Assembly (NCBI GenBank): GCA_900073065.1
Contig: FJOG01000110.1
Location: 3,416 to 41,967, forward strand
Direction of reading: 5' to 3'
DNA length: 38,552 nucleotides
From: Phialocephala subalpina
Lineage: Eukaryota; Ascomycota; Leotiomycetes; Helotiales; Mollisiaceae
The translations under genes were made by a program, and so were the position numbers. Below, piece after piece: positions 1-10,041 of this stretch. The notes under the pieces were generated by a model that was not told where the DNA came from, ran no database searches, and saw only the letters and a program-made list of their open reading frames with translations. The first letter of the stretch is position 1. Every line of letters starts with the position of its first letter.

Positions 1-250
1 ATTTGCTAGTATTGGGAATTTTGCTTAAAATAAACGTAACTCGCCGATTATAATTACAAGTTCTTAAGAAAATATTCAAATCGAGGATATTTAGTAATTC
101 AAGTAAATATTTCGATTTTAACCGATTTAACTTTGGATATTATCATTTGATTATTATTTAATAAATTTGATTTTCTATTTTACTTCAAAGAAATAAGTTT
201 TCGTCCAAGAGAATCGCGGTTTATTAAACCAAGAAATATTTGCTCGGCTA
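1..250. other. A+T-rich flank, no gene
   Basis: This stretch is mostly A and T with scattered CG-containing islands, and it has no open frame of useful length. It looks like the edge of a RIP-degraded repeat entering from the left of the window. Composition returns to normal at about 250-300, just before the HET relic. Confidence 0.5.
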
Positions 251-490
251 TATCTGCCATTTTTTGTTGCAGCCTTAGGCACGAGCGCTCGCCCTATTAT
301 TCAGCGGCGCGTCCAATCAAACGAGGCAACGTCTTCCCGTTATATAGGCGAGGGATAGCCTTCGCCTTGGCTCTAGTCTCCTATAGTACTATACAAGCTA
401 GGCTATCTTACTATCTCCCCTCTTCACCTCTTTCTTAACGTACCTTTACCAGGCTCTCATAGATCTTTAATCCTTCCGCCTGAGTATTCT

Positions 491-1556
491 ATGTCGCAGA
501 CCGATGACGTAAGCCGTATTGGCTTGACCGAATTATACAGCAGAGAGCATTGTCTGCTGGCCTCAAAGAGATCGTTTCGCCTTCTCGCTCTCTCAAATTC
601 TCGATCAGAGGATGACCTTCTCGAGTGCTCGTTACAATCATACGAACTATTAGACGGCCAGCATCCACAATATACTGCCCTCTCATACACGTGGGGTGAT
701 TCTCGTCGATGCGTCCCAATTGTTCTCAACGGGGTCAAATTCTACATCACATCAAATCTGTTAGAAGCGTTGCAGCACCTGAAGGATATCCAGCAACGTC
801 ACCTAGATATGAGCGGTAGATGGTGGATCGATATGCTATGCATCAACCAAGACGATGACAGGGAACGGGGACATATTCCAACGTGCCAACCTCGTTGTCG
901 CTTGGCTAGGGCTAGAAGCAGACGGGAGTCGAGACCTGATGCAGGGTCTTAACAGACAGCCGCCACGATTCTCCTCTCGCAGTTTACACCAGACGCGTGA
1001 GTTTCTTTCTCGTCCGTATTGGTCCCGTCTGTGGATCGTACAAGAGATTTGCGTAGCGAGGGACGTACTCTTCGCATGCGGCACTGAAACAGCACCCTGG
1101 GCTTCCCTACGGGACCAACTTCGAGCTGCAAATTCTACAGGACGGATGGCGACGAACTACGCTTTCCATAATCCAGTTGGCACGCTCTCGGTTTCAGACT
1201 TCCGGCTGCTGATACCATTCAATCTTGTTGACCTGCGGGAGAAGTTCCGAAACAGGGGAATGAGCCTTGGCTCCATTCTCACCTCCTCATCTCAGTCAGC
1301 CTCTACAGACCCTCGTGACAGAGTCTTCGCGATCTTAGCTCTTGCAAACCATGGCGCAGGAAACGAAATCGTTCCTGACTACACGCTCTCTCCTTGCTCT
1401 GTGTATTGCTCTGCAATTCGCGCTGTATACAAAGATGTCGGCTTAATGCACAAAAGCAAAGTTAGGGAGGTTGCGACGAAATGCCGTCATAACCCGCTAA
1501 GTGAGGACAATAGTATCAGACGCGAGTGTGATGGCATGGAATGTGATGCATGGTAG
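491..1556 (+). pseudogene. Broken HET-domain (heterokaryon incompatibility) gene
   Basis: HET-domain proteins trigger self/non-self cell death after hyphal fusion. The N-terminal frame (491 to about 870) carries the domain start: FRLLAL near residue 29, then YTALSYTWGD and WWIDMLCINQDD. The frame then runs out of homology. The domain resumes in the next frame from about 870 with GDIFQRANLVVAWLG, then SRPYWSRLWIVQEI and STDPRDRVFAILALA. In the family a short segment, usually of the form ER-x-x-QV-x-x-M, joins these halves. Here it is missing, so a deletion of about 20 bp, not a multiple of three, best explains the shift. No intron fits, because the bases themselves are absent. The second frame ends at 1556 soon after the domain, so the long C-terminal part of typical family members (about 600-700 residues) is also gone. 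A+T-rich DNA lies on both sides. The family call is firm; non-function is inferred. Confidence 0.88.
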
Positions 1557-1599
1557 TGTTGTTTAGACGCAGCGCTCTGGGATATATCAGATTAAGGGC

Positions 1600-1890
1600 A
1601 GTGTTAATTCTTAAGTAATCAGCTTTATTTAGTCTAGTTTAGAGTTTCATTCGTTACTTTATAATTTCCTTTTATTATATTTTAATATAAATTAAATACT
1701 TTTAAATATAAAAATTATATTTAATAATATTACTTTATCGAATTCTCTTAATATTATTACGAATTTAATTACTTAGGTTACGGAATAAAAAATAGCCTAT
1801 AAGAACCCGTAAAATAATTCGTTTTAAATATATAAATTAAAAAACTAAATAAAAAAAATTTAAAAAAATTTATTATTTGGTTTTATATAT
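1600..1890. other. A+T-rich block
   Basis: About 290 bases of nearly pure A/T follow directly on the end of the HET relic. No coding frame is visible. It is most simply a RIP-eroded repeat remnant that may have removed the 3' part of the HET gene. Confidence 0.5.
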
Positions 1891-2215
1891 AGAATGCGGG
1901 TTACGTATTATACTTCCAACCCTTAAAGTCAGAATTAGGCTTGATTGGAGCGATACGATTGGCTCAGAGTTGATTATATTATAGTGGTATAGGATTGGCA
2001 TGGTGGCTGAGTCACGTGCATAGGGCCATTTCAAGCGAAACTTCCATAGATTGAAATCATTATCTCTTCTCCCCACCACTCTCAGCACCCATTGTATAAT
2101 ATTATATTGATGGGTTCGATAAACCTTACCTGCTGGGCTGTTATTGATGTAGGTGAAAGAAAGTGGAGAAGTTCTCGAGGCTGAGGTTTTGGATTGTGCG
2201 CGGCAGGGCTAGTCC

Positions 2216-2633
2216 TCATTTGGAACTATTTCTATACGTTTGTTTCCAGATGCGCAATTTCGGTATAAGCTCATTGATCCGCGGGTGTTGTTTCTCCATC
2301 TCGGGCAGGGTGTGCCGCGATTCGTTTGCAGACATCGGGGCTGGTGCTGAGGAAAATGAGGAGGCAGAGGGCAGTCGAGAAGTAGTACTGCGGCAAGGAG
2401 GGATTGTGGAGGGTAGGTTCGTCGCTGGTTTGATATTCGGGGAGAGCGTTGAGGTATTGTGAGGCGACCTGGGTCACCATGTGGTTCTGGGGAGCTGGCG
2501 GTTGGTGTTGAAGCGCGCCGACTTGGTTGCCCAATGGGACGTTGATGGGTGGCGGTGGCAAGGCCGGGTATTTAAGAACTACGAACCCGATTGTGTAGAG
2601 GGACATGCCATTGGGAAACTTTGGAGGTGCCAT
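2216..2633 (-). pseudogene. Relic of a gene of unrecognised family, frame broken by deletion
   Basis: The first frame starts at the ATG at 2633 (MAPPKFPNGMSLYTIGF). It has a proline-rich segment (ALPPPPINVPLGNQ) and then a helical, leucine-rich stretch ending CKRIAAHPARDG near 2300, and it soon meets a stop. Reading on in the next frame gives EMEKQHPRINELIPKLRIW and more, 28 codons to a natural TGA at 2216, which looks like a conserved basic helical C-terminus. The two pieces appear to be the ends of one protein whose middle has been deleted out of frame. An in-frame ATG also lies eight codons upstream of 2633, but MAPPKFPNG reads as the better start. I cannot name the family with confidence. 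An unusual intron joining the pieces is possible but I saw no good splice sites. Confidence 0.5.
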
Positions 2634-2896
2634 GATGATTGATGGTAGTGGTGTCAACGTGTGAGCGCGAGGAGGAGTATTAAATGACGGCGGTCAGGGC
2701 CAAGAGTCGTGTTGGTGGGGGTTACTAACCGAGGCCAGTAACGGGCACGGGCTTACCTTACCGCCAGTTCGACTAGAAACCATAGACTTGCAAGTTCCAT
2801 CCAAGTTTCTCTTTCTTTCATATATAAATTCGGGGGGAATATCCTAGTCTTGAAAATGAGCAGGGTAGTTTAAAAAAGTAAGCACTTTTTTCACTT

Positions 2897-3364
2897 CACC
2901 AGGGGGTGTCAGAATTCGTGACCCATAGAGCCGAAAACATCAAAACCCCCACCAAAAGTTAACCATTTAAAAATATTATTAAAAATACACCCCTTTATGA
3001 AAATCCCTAAAACGTTAGAGATATTATATCTTTTACACGTTCTTTTGAATCTATTAAATAAATAGTGTATTTATGTTCTTAATTAATATAAAAGTTGATT
3101 AATAGTTATAGAAAATATTTCCCACCAAGATTTTGGTGGGTCGTTTAAGCTAGCACACAAAATGCAAATATTTATAGTCTCAAATTTGAGAGATCACATA
3201 CATTTTATATAATCCATAGAAGTTACAAGCTAGTATATAGAGTTTGAGTCTCACTTATTTCTATTAGAGATTGAAAGTGTTATATAATTTTAGAAGCGTT
3301 GAGTTTTGGTGAGGATTTTGATGTTTTCGGTTAAATGGGTCACGAATTCTGACACCCCCTGGTG
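2897..3364. mobile_element. MITE-like non-autonomous DNA element
   Basis: The ends are perfect 29-bp inverted repeats (2897-2925 and 3336-3364), reading CACCAGGGGGTGTCAGAATT inward. After exactly five unmatched bases on each side, a second perfect 15-bp inverted block follows (2931-2945 and 3316-3330), and imperfect pairing continues inward (CCACCAAAA type). The 410-bp interior is A+T-rich with no coding frame. It holds a small central hairpin, CCCACCAA (3121-3128) and TTGGTGGG (3133-3140). The size, symmetry and lack of a gene fit a MITE mobilised in trans. I saw no convincing target-site duplication, so the superfamily is unassigned and the true ends could lie a few bases away. Confidence 0.75.
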
Positions 3365-3720
3365 CTTTTTTTAATTTTTAATTTGGATACCTTACACACG
3401 AAGTCATATAATGGGGCATCGCATGCATTGAAATTGAGGTGTAATTATATGCTTAATGATCGCGTTTTGATGCTCTTGGCATTTCGGCTAACCGCGAGTC
3501 ACCACGAGCTGATTACTCGCTAACCTTGGCCCCTTACAGGAACGATGCAAGTCCCTCGTCCCAACCCCAGATGAGATGAAAACCTGGGCATAACATTTTC
3601 CCTGATAAAAGTCGACGCAAATTGCACTTCTCGCATAAGACAACAACCATGATGCCCGATTTCCTCATACGAGCCACGCCATTCTGACAATTAGCCGCAA
3701 TCTATAGCCTTTCTTAGTAT

Positions 3721-4314
3721 TCAACACGTAAAATTTTGCTGCTGTAACTTACAACTAATGTTGAATTGTGGGATGGGCTGGAAGAGGATATTTTGCGAGA
3801 TAACTCTCTTGGATACCTCCTGGCGGTATGCATACGCCCTCGTAAATAGCCCGAGCAGGTCATCACCAATTCTACCAGCCTGGTAATTGAAGACCATGTT
3901 GATCGAGATATTTAGCATGTTGCCAGCAGCATCGAAGAGTGGAGTCGCAATCTCGAATTTTGAGGGATCGGCAGCACTTGGCGCTAAGATGGTCTTATGA
4001 TCCACGGCGACGGCATCATCATCAGAGTCATCAGGTTTACCGATTCGGTCCAAGTTGATGGCGATTATGGACCCGCTCCCTCCGGATGGAGGGATGCCAT
4101 GGATCCCCACAATGACAAGATCGCTATGCTTGGCTAGAATATCATATACAAGTTGCTGAGCGTAGATGAGGTTCTTGGCGGCGGTGCCATACGTTGGGGC
4201 CGCCGAGGCGGCGGAGGAGGTCGCAGAGCTAGTAAGGCTACTAGCTTGTGGTACTGCGGATACGATGGTGGGGAGGGCAAAAGCCAACAAGAAGGCAACC
4301 ATAATAAGGGCCAT
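3721..4314 (-). CDS. Small secreted protein with a Cache-like sensor fold
   Basis: This 197-residue product is read from the ATG at 4314. That start gives a clean signal peptide (MALIMVAFLLAFALPTIVSA), whereas the ATG at 4419 would add 35 hydrophilic His-rich residues before it. A TATA-like TATAAAT about 115 bp upstream supports the downstream start. A Ser/Ala/Thr linker follows the signal. The mature part has LVIVGIHGIPPSGG, then IIAINLDRIGKPDDSDDD, HKTILAP, and FEIATPLFDAAGNMLN ending in a beta-strand-like VFNYQAG. This order resembles bacterial periplasmic single-Cache/PAS-like proteins (pattern I-x-x-N-x-x-RIGK-x-DDD). Two cysteines near the C-terminus (CKLQQQNFTC) could form a disulfide. 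There is no membrane anchor after the signal, so it is probably secreted. The gene itself looks well supported; the fold assignment comes from motif memory. Confidence 0.7.
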   Translation of the reverse strand: MALIMVAFLLAFALPTIVSAVPQASSLTSSATSSAASAAPTYGTAAKNLIYAQQLVYDILAKHSDLVIVGIHGIPPSGGSGSIIAINLDRIGKPDDSDDDAVAVDHKTILAPSAADPSKFEIATPLFDAAGNMLNISINMVFNYQAGRIGDDLLGLFTRAYAYRQEVSKRVISQNILFQPIPQFNISCKLQQQNFTC

Positions 4315-4428
4315 TTTAGGAACTCGAGGAGATAATTGAGCTCTCGAAGGGATGCGTATGTGTATGTGAATGTGAGGATCGATACCTGTGAACCAGGAGG
4401 TCTGGGCAGAGCGCTGCAATTTATACTT

Positions 4429-4435
4429 ATTGAAA
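4429..4435 (-). promoter_or_regulatory. TATA-like box of the secreted-protein gene
   Basis: TATAAAT on the minus strand, about 115 bp upstream of the ATG at 4314. It lies upstream of the alternative ATG at 4419 by only about 10 bp, which argues against that earlier start. Confidence 0.35.
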
Positions 4436-4459
4436 AGATACTGAGGCTTTGCAAGACAC

Positions 4460-6460
4460 TGTAGCCCCTCGATTGGTCTCTGTCCTATCGATTTTCTTCA
4501 AATGCGTTGCCTTACCAATGGTCCAAGAAAAGTCAATCATATCGTCTTGGGAAAGCTCTGGCTGCAGCTAGAAAACTGCTGGTAACAGGGTCACCTAGGA
4601 GCAGGGGACATACATCACAGACTGGCATGAAATTTGTCGTTATCTGAGACAGAGGGCACATCCATGTTGAATGGTATAGATGAAGAATCGTATATTTTGC
4701 TTTGGAACGAGGATAAGTCCCGCGGGGAACATATTTCTTCCCTTCTGTTTTCTAGCGCTTTACTGCCCCTACCTCAGGGCCATCATCTCCAACCGCTGGC
4801 TTCAGCAAGCTTAATTAGGAAGGAGATATGTGTTCGAAAAGACCGCGTGAATTAGCTCAACCCGATAGTGGACGCCTCCTTTTAAAATCTGCCTAGCTTC
4901 TTATTGTTTTGATACCATTATGATTCTTTGAACAACCTGTATTCAAGCTGCTATCAGTATCCACCGCAATTGCAAGCACTGGCGGCTCCCACTAGAGAGT
5001 AGATCCGGTATTAATTAACCATTTAAGAACTGTAGTGAAAATCAGGATCCAAAAAACGCTCGATGTAGAGCATAGACCATATCCTTCCTTGAAGTGGCGC
5101 AAAAACTACGGACTGATACTCGCATCTCCATCCATCATTTTGCCACGTTGCCATGCCTGTCAAAACGGTGCATTAGTGCATTATTGACAGGAATATGCAT
5201 GTGCCCAATGTCAGGCCCCCAGTGACTGCGTGGCTTATCAAAGTTTAATCTTGACAGAAGACAAAAGCCGGGGGACACTAGTCGAGGTTGAGTAAGGGAG
5301 AAACCTGCCCCGCTAGAGGTTATGGAGTCAACGATGCGTGGATCCCTTTCGCACTTCCCTTGTTTCGAGCTTGAATGTGGCTAATACTTCCACTGCATAC
5401 GAAAACAGTAAGTATGAAGCAAATGTTGTGGAGAGAGCTGTCCGAGTACGAGTTGGAAGTGAGGCGTAAGCGATAGGTGTGAAGTAGCTCATAAATTAGG
5501 TTCGATGTGATTCATTAAGTTCGAAATGACTCTCAAAGTAAATCTGAGATTCGGGAATCAGAGCTGAGGAAACGCTAGGGATTGGCTACCCGATAAGACT
5601 GTGCTGCGGGGTAAAGCGTGCTGCGGGGTAAAACGTGCTGCGGGGTGCGGAGTGCATTGGCCCAACATGTCTTGTTATCCGACCTGCAGCTTCTTCAAAC
5701 ATCCTGGCTGCAGAACTCACAAAACTTTACTACTACACCCGGCTGTCTCCGCTCTTAAACAAATAAACAACGGCAAAAGGGTGGTTGCACTTTTGGTAAG
5801 GGAATCCAAATTCTAGGAAGGTGTGACAACTTCAACCCTGGAAAAACTCTAAATATAAGCTTTCCAATTTGTCCAATTTACCGCGAATTTGCTATGTCTT
5901 TCGGGAACTATAAGAGATCCCAGCCAATATGAAGCTCAATTCATATCTTCTAATCATGGCTATCCCACAATAAATTTTGCAAAAGTTCTCTAGTGGATTA
6001 TATGAAATCTTTCTCTCCTAGTTTTCCAGTGTAATTGTTCGGGATATATATATGTGTCCGATACTGCCTAGATAAGAAAAGGAAATTAGAAAGCTGTGGT
6101 ATCATCTTGGGCCGTGTACAAATTTATATTATAGCCTCTTTGGGGATATTAATATTTGGGTTAATAGGTTTTATTAAATATTGCATCCAACATATATAAA
6201 TTATGAGAGTTAACTTTTGATTGCTGTGACAATATTTATCAGCAATAAAGAATACGACCAATTATTGCTCTGTGGAGATTGTGACTCAAAGTCACGTAAA
6301 GCATGTAGTTACAAAATTCAAAGTAAACTGTAACAAATCCGCATAGTTCCCACTAAAAATCAAGGTGAAAAAAGTGAAAGAAATATAATGTCACGCACTC
6401 GACCAACATTCCTCCCTAGAGCCACTTCACCACACGACAAGGCATATAACTACTTGCGTG
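4460..6460. other. Intergenic stretch of 2 kb, no supported gene
   Basis: Only short open frames without recognisable domains are present (for example 4634-4855 and 5601-5816 on plus). Apart from the 17-bp triplicate near 5600, I see no structure. The stretch from about 6120 to 6370 is A+T-rich and forms the 3' flank of the transporter gene. Confidence 0.5.
5600..5650. repeat. 17-bp tandem repeat, three copies
   Basis: The unit GTGCTGCGGGGTAAAGC occurs three times back to back, with one base change in copy two and divergence at the end of copy three. Each copy holds GCGGGG, which fits the SYGGRG consensus of the fungal carbon-catabolite repressor CreA/Cre1. It lies about 1.3 kb upstream of the secreted Cache-like gene. 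Regulatory function is inference only. Confidence 0.7.
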
Positions 6461-6467
6461 TCATAAA

Positions 6468-8278
6468 CTACACCGCCTTCGAAATTTCAACCCTTTCAAC
6501 TACCTCAAACTGGTGGACTATGCCACCATCGTGTTCCATGGCAGCCTCTTTCTCTGTGAGAATCGCATCTTGTTCCTCGGCCTCCTTATTTCCGTACATA
6601 CCAATCTTGTACCAGGGAAGTGAGAAGAGGCGATCCATGCTCTCGAGGTCACGACCGGCTGTCTCGGGAAGGGTGAACCAGACCCACACACCACCGGCAA
6701 TAGTGACGACAGCGAAGAACCAAAAAGTACCAGAAGGGTTAATCCCGCCAGTAGCTTTCGGCAATAACATATTGGGCACGGCACGAGAGCTGCCATACTG
6801 GTTCGCAAAGTGGAAGCACATAACGATAGAGGTGCATACAGCGCGAATACGGAGAGGGAATAACTCAGCAGTAAGGAGATACTGCATCGAGTTCCAGCCC
6901 AGAGCCCACCCGACACCCGAGACGTAGATCATAACAATAGCACCAGTGCCTGCGCTTTTGTGGGATTTCGGGACGACAAAATTCTTCACAGTCCCGAGTT
7001 TGGGAACGGAGGTGAGAAAAGCGGCCACGTAGAGCATAGAAATAGCTTGAAGGGTGATGCCGATAAGAAGTGAGCGCTTACGACCGATGACGTCGACAAG
7101 AAAGAGCGCACAGACGACAGCGGCGACAAGCTTCACAATACCAAAGATGGCAGTTGCAAGGAGTGACTCGTTTGTGCCGGTAATCCCAAGAAGGGCGAAT
7201 AAGTTAACGGCGTAAAGAGTGATTGAGCCGGCTCCGGACCACTGGGAAAGAGCCTGACTCATAAGACCAAGGTAGATTCTGTAAAAGTTGCTCGGGATGA
7301 GGAACATTTCCTTGACAATTCCAATCCAGCCTTGGCCCATGGTTGCTTCTTGCTCTTCTTGAAGCTGAAGTTGGATGGCATTGATTTCGCGCACCACGTA
7401 TGAATGGTCTAGGGGGAGATTCCGGATAACGGCCATGTTCTTGGTTGCTTGTTCATCACAGCCCTTCTTAATGAGATAGCGAGGAGACTCATATTGGAAG
7501 AAGGACAGAGCGAAGATGATACCAGCAAACATGATGTGCAAGCTGGTAGGTACCTCCTAAATGGCGTTTAGCTCAAATGCTCCACGAACAACAGCTGAGA
7601 TGGAAAACTTACCCATCGTGCAATAGTACGCTCTCCAAGATGCACCGAGCAACCATAATTGGCGAAGTATGCAAGGACGATGCCAAGGTAAACGAATCCG
7701 GTGAAGATGCAGGTGCAAAGTCCTCGAATAGAAGCAGGAGCGATCTCGGCGAGGTAGACGGGACCAACCACGGTTGTTTGCCCAACACCTAAGCCAGCTA
7801 TGAAGCGTCCGGCGTAGATGGCACTCAAGTTGCCTTTGGCACCCATAAAAATGGCAATACCAACAATCCATAGGACGCAAAGTTGACGGGTTGCCCATAT
7901 ACGGCCGATACGGTCACATACAAGAAATGCACTATTTAGTCAGCCTACTCCGACTTCTGACAGCAGACTGGGAAGTTGAAGCATAAATGATAAAACTCAC
8001 ATGAGAGCCCCACCGACAGAGCCTATCTGAACCATTGAGGAAACATTGGCTTTGATGTTTGTTTGTTCGACGGTGCTGTAATTGCTATAATGGATGGTAT
8101 TCTGGAAATTCTTCGAGCCGAAAGCACCACTAATGAGACCTTCATCGACACCACGGGCAGCACCCATGAGACCGAATGAGAAGACAGCGAACCAAAGTTT
8201 CCAGTTGAAAACTGCCGCTGGGTCATCAAGGTTCTTGAGTTTAAAGATGTTGACAGGTTTCTTTACGCCTCCTGCCAT
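6468..8278 (-). CDS. MFS sugar porter (hexose/quinate-type transporter)
   Basis: This is a plasma-membrane proton-coupled sugar transporter of the major facilitator superfamily. Three exons are joined: 8278-8001, 7931-7613 and 7556-6468. The introns 7932-8000 (69 bp, GTGAGT donor) and 7557-7612 (56 bp, GTAAGT donor) restore one frame of 561 residues, normal for the family. Landmarks in order are RGVDEGLISGAFGS in the first helix region, VCDRIGR after helix 2 (formed across intron 1), YAGRFIAGLGVGQTTVVGP and YLAEIAPASIRG in helices 4-5, ESPRYLIKKG before the central loop, then DVIGRKRSLL, GWNSMQYLLTAELFPLRIRA and PETAGRDLESMDRLF after helix 12. The C-terminal tail is acidic (Glu/Lys-rich) and cytosolic. 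The start MAGGVKKPVNIFKLKN is typical of the family. The substrate cannot be fixed from sequence; a hexose, pentose or quinate is likely. The gene looks intact and functional. Confidence 0.93.
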
Positions 8279-8299
8279 TTTAAAAGATGGGAAGATGTA

Positions 8300-10041
8300 G
8301 GATAGATGGGCGACAAGATACGAAGAGTCAATATGCTCTTAATAAAAGAATTGTAGTTGATACAAAACGTTTGGAAATTTTGTGATTCTTATATCAGGGT
8401 AAATGACAGGAGGACATAATGATAGTAAAGCAGTATGTGAGTCGCCAAGCACTCCTAAGCTGTCCACCCCATCTATGCGAAAGACAGTATTCACCACTGG
8501 CCGAGTAGATCTAACTTGACATTCCCCACCATTCTCTTTCTTGCCAAACAACGTGACGAATGGTTCGAGGGTGTGTTGTGGCAGGGGTGCTAGCAGGCTA
8601 TTCTAATTGACAGCATGGGTCTTCGGAATAACGAAACTTTGAGACAACCAAAATCATACTGATATGAAAACAATCTTCACAAGAAAAGTCATGCATAGAA
8701 GGATTCAGAACCCTGCTGGAATCTCATGTTGGAGGTACCTTCCTTTTCGAGCAAAGTCCACATTGGACAACTCTGTCTGTAGGCTCAGTCTCATGCGGGA
8801 CGGACTGTTACGCGAAACTTCCCAGAGAGATGCATTGAGAGTAGAAAGCCGAAGCAACAGATATGACATCTGGCCGATCTGATTTGTAGATGCTCAAATG
8901 TCTTTTGGCCCGCGGGGCCACGTGGGAAAGTGCCACCGACAAGGGTTAGAAGTGCGGGAAGGGAGGGAAACCGCGGTTTTCATACGCCTATCTATGATGC
9001 CTGCTGACTTCCAAGCCTTCCAGGACATCTTCCATTCGTCTTCTCTGCAGGTCAACTTTAACGCCTCTGGAAATTTGGAAAGTGACAGGGTCTTCCACCC
9101 ACTATCCATGTGGTTTCCACATGGCGGCCACATGGCACCATGCACATTTTTCATGCCTCTTCTCTGCATGGCAACCTTGATCCCCCTGCAGAACTTCTGA
9201 GTGTGATACCGTCTGCCATCTGGCTTCCATGCATCTTTCCTGCAGGATGACTTTCGATCCAAGTTCTAGCTCCCTGTCACCACGTGGGAGACCATCAATT
9301 ATCTCTGCGCTTTGCAGGAACTAGTCGTTTCGATTGAGGCGAAGTATTCATCGAAATTGCTTGGAATGGACTTTTCTCCAAAGAGGTTTCCCCAGCAGTC
9401 GGGTCAACCTCCAGGTCCTGAATTGCCTTAGATTTACCAGTGCGCCACGTCTTCGGCTTCTCCAGACCAGGTCGGCGAGCACCATGAGGGGTCGGGAAAA
9501 TAGCAGCGAGGACTCGAAGAGGAAGCTGGATTTCGGCGCTCCAAGTCTTTCCTCCAATAGACTGTGCTTCAAGGTGTTGGCAGATTGGTCGATATCTTAG
9601 GAATGTCTTAGAGGGAATGCGGCTTCAAACATGCAAGCGTATTGGGCTCCTCTTGAGCTCATTCGACGACCACACGATAAAATAACGGAGCCACTGTGCG
9701 CAGATTGACATACACCTGCGAACTGTGGCTTTCCCACTCGTCTGCCAGATCGATGCGAGTTCGATTGCGGTTCGGTTGGGATAGAGTTCATAGCCGGAAG
9801 TTGCCGGCCTACGTGCTCCGCCTCTACTGGTTGGTTCCAACGAGCACAAAGCGGGTTGAGGTAAGTTTGGTTTCTGTGTCGGGCGGGGTAAAAACATGGG
9901 TGTGCTCGTCTCCTGCTCTTACCCAACCCTTTAACACTTCTTATCTTTTCTTGCTTCCGCTCCGACCCTGCCAGTTGATTTGAACTCTCATGCAGCACGA
10001 AGCTGACAGAATTTTCGTGTCTGTAATAAAGTCATGTCAAA
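8300..10041. other. Intergenic stretch of 1.7 kb
   Basis: This is the divergent promoter region between the transporter (minus) and the receptor (plus). Open frames here (for example 8894-9262 minus and 9597-9998 minus) are low in complexity, overlap others, and show no domain. The supported content is an imperfect repeat set at 9029-9263 and two CCACGTGGGA sites (8918-8927 and 9280-9289), each holding a CACGTG E-box of the kind bound by bHLH regulators. Confidence 0.5.
9029..9263. repeat. Three imperfect copies of a roughly 36-bp unit
   Basis: Related segments begin near 9029, 9148 and 9227. Each runs as a TTCCAT- or TTCATG-like start, TCTTCTCTGCAGG-like middle and CAACTTTGATCC-like end. 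Copies are spaced about 120 and 78 bp apart, and PstI-like CTGCAG cores recur. The block lies between the two CCACGTGGGA sites. The repeats are noncoding and their function is unknown. Confidence 0.4.

Noticed and set aside
2101..2130. GGTTCGA-like tRNA T-loop near 2112
   Set aside because: No matching acceptor stem, D arm or anticodon arm lies at the required spacing.
4153..4335. Gly/Arg-rich plus-strand frame of 60 codons
   Set aside because: It is antisense to the Ala/Ser-rich signal-linker part of the secreted protein; the composition explains it.
5601..5816. 71-codon plus frame starting in the GCGGGG repeat
   Set aside because: The start lies inside a noncoding-looking tandem repeat, and no domain or signal follows.
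6388..6927. Plus-strand frame of 179 codons
   Set aside because: Most of it is the antisense of the last exon of the sugar transporter, whose conserved motifs decide the strand.
9597..9998. 133-codon minus frame upstream of the receptor gene
   Set aside because: It overlaps two other open frames, shows no recognisable domain, and occupies the receptor promoter.
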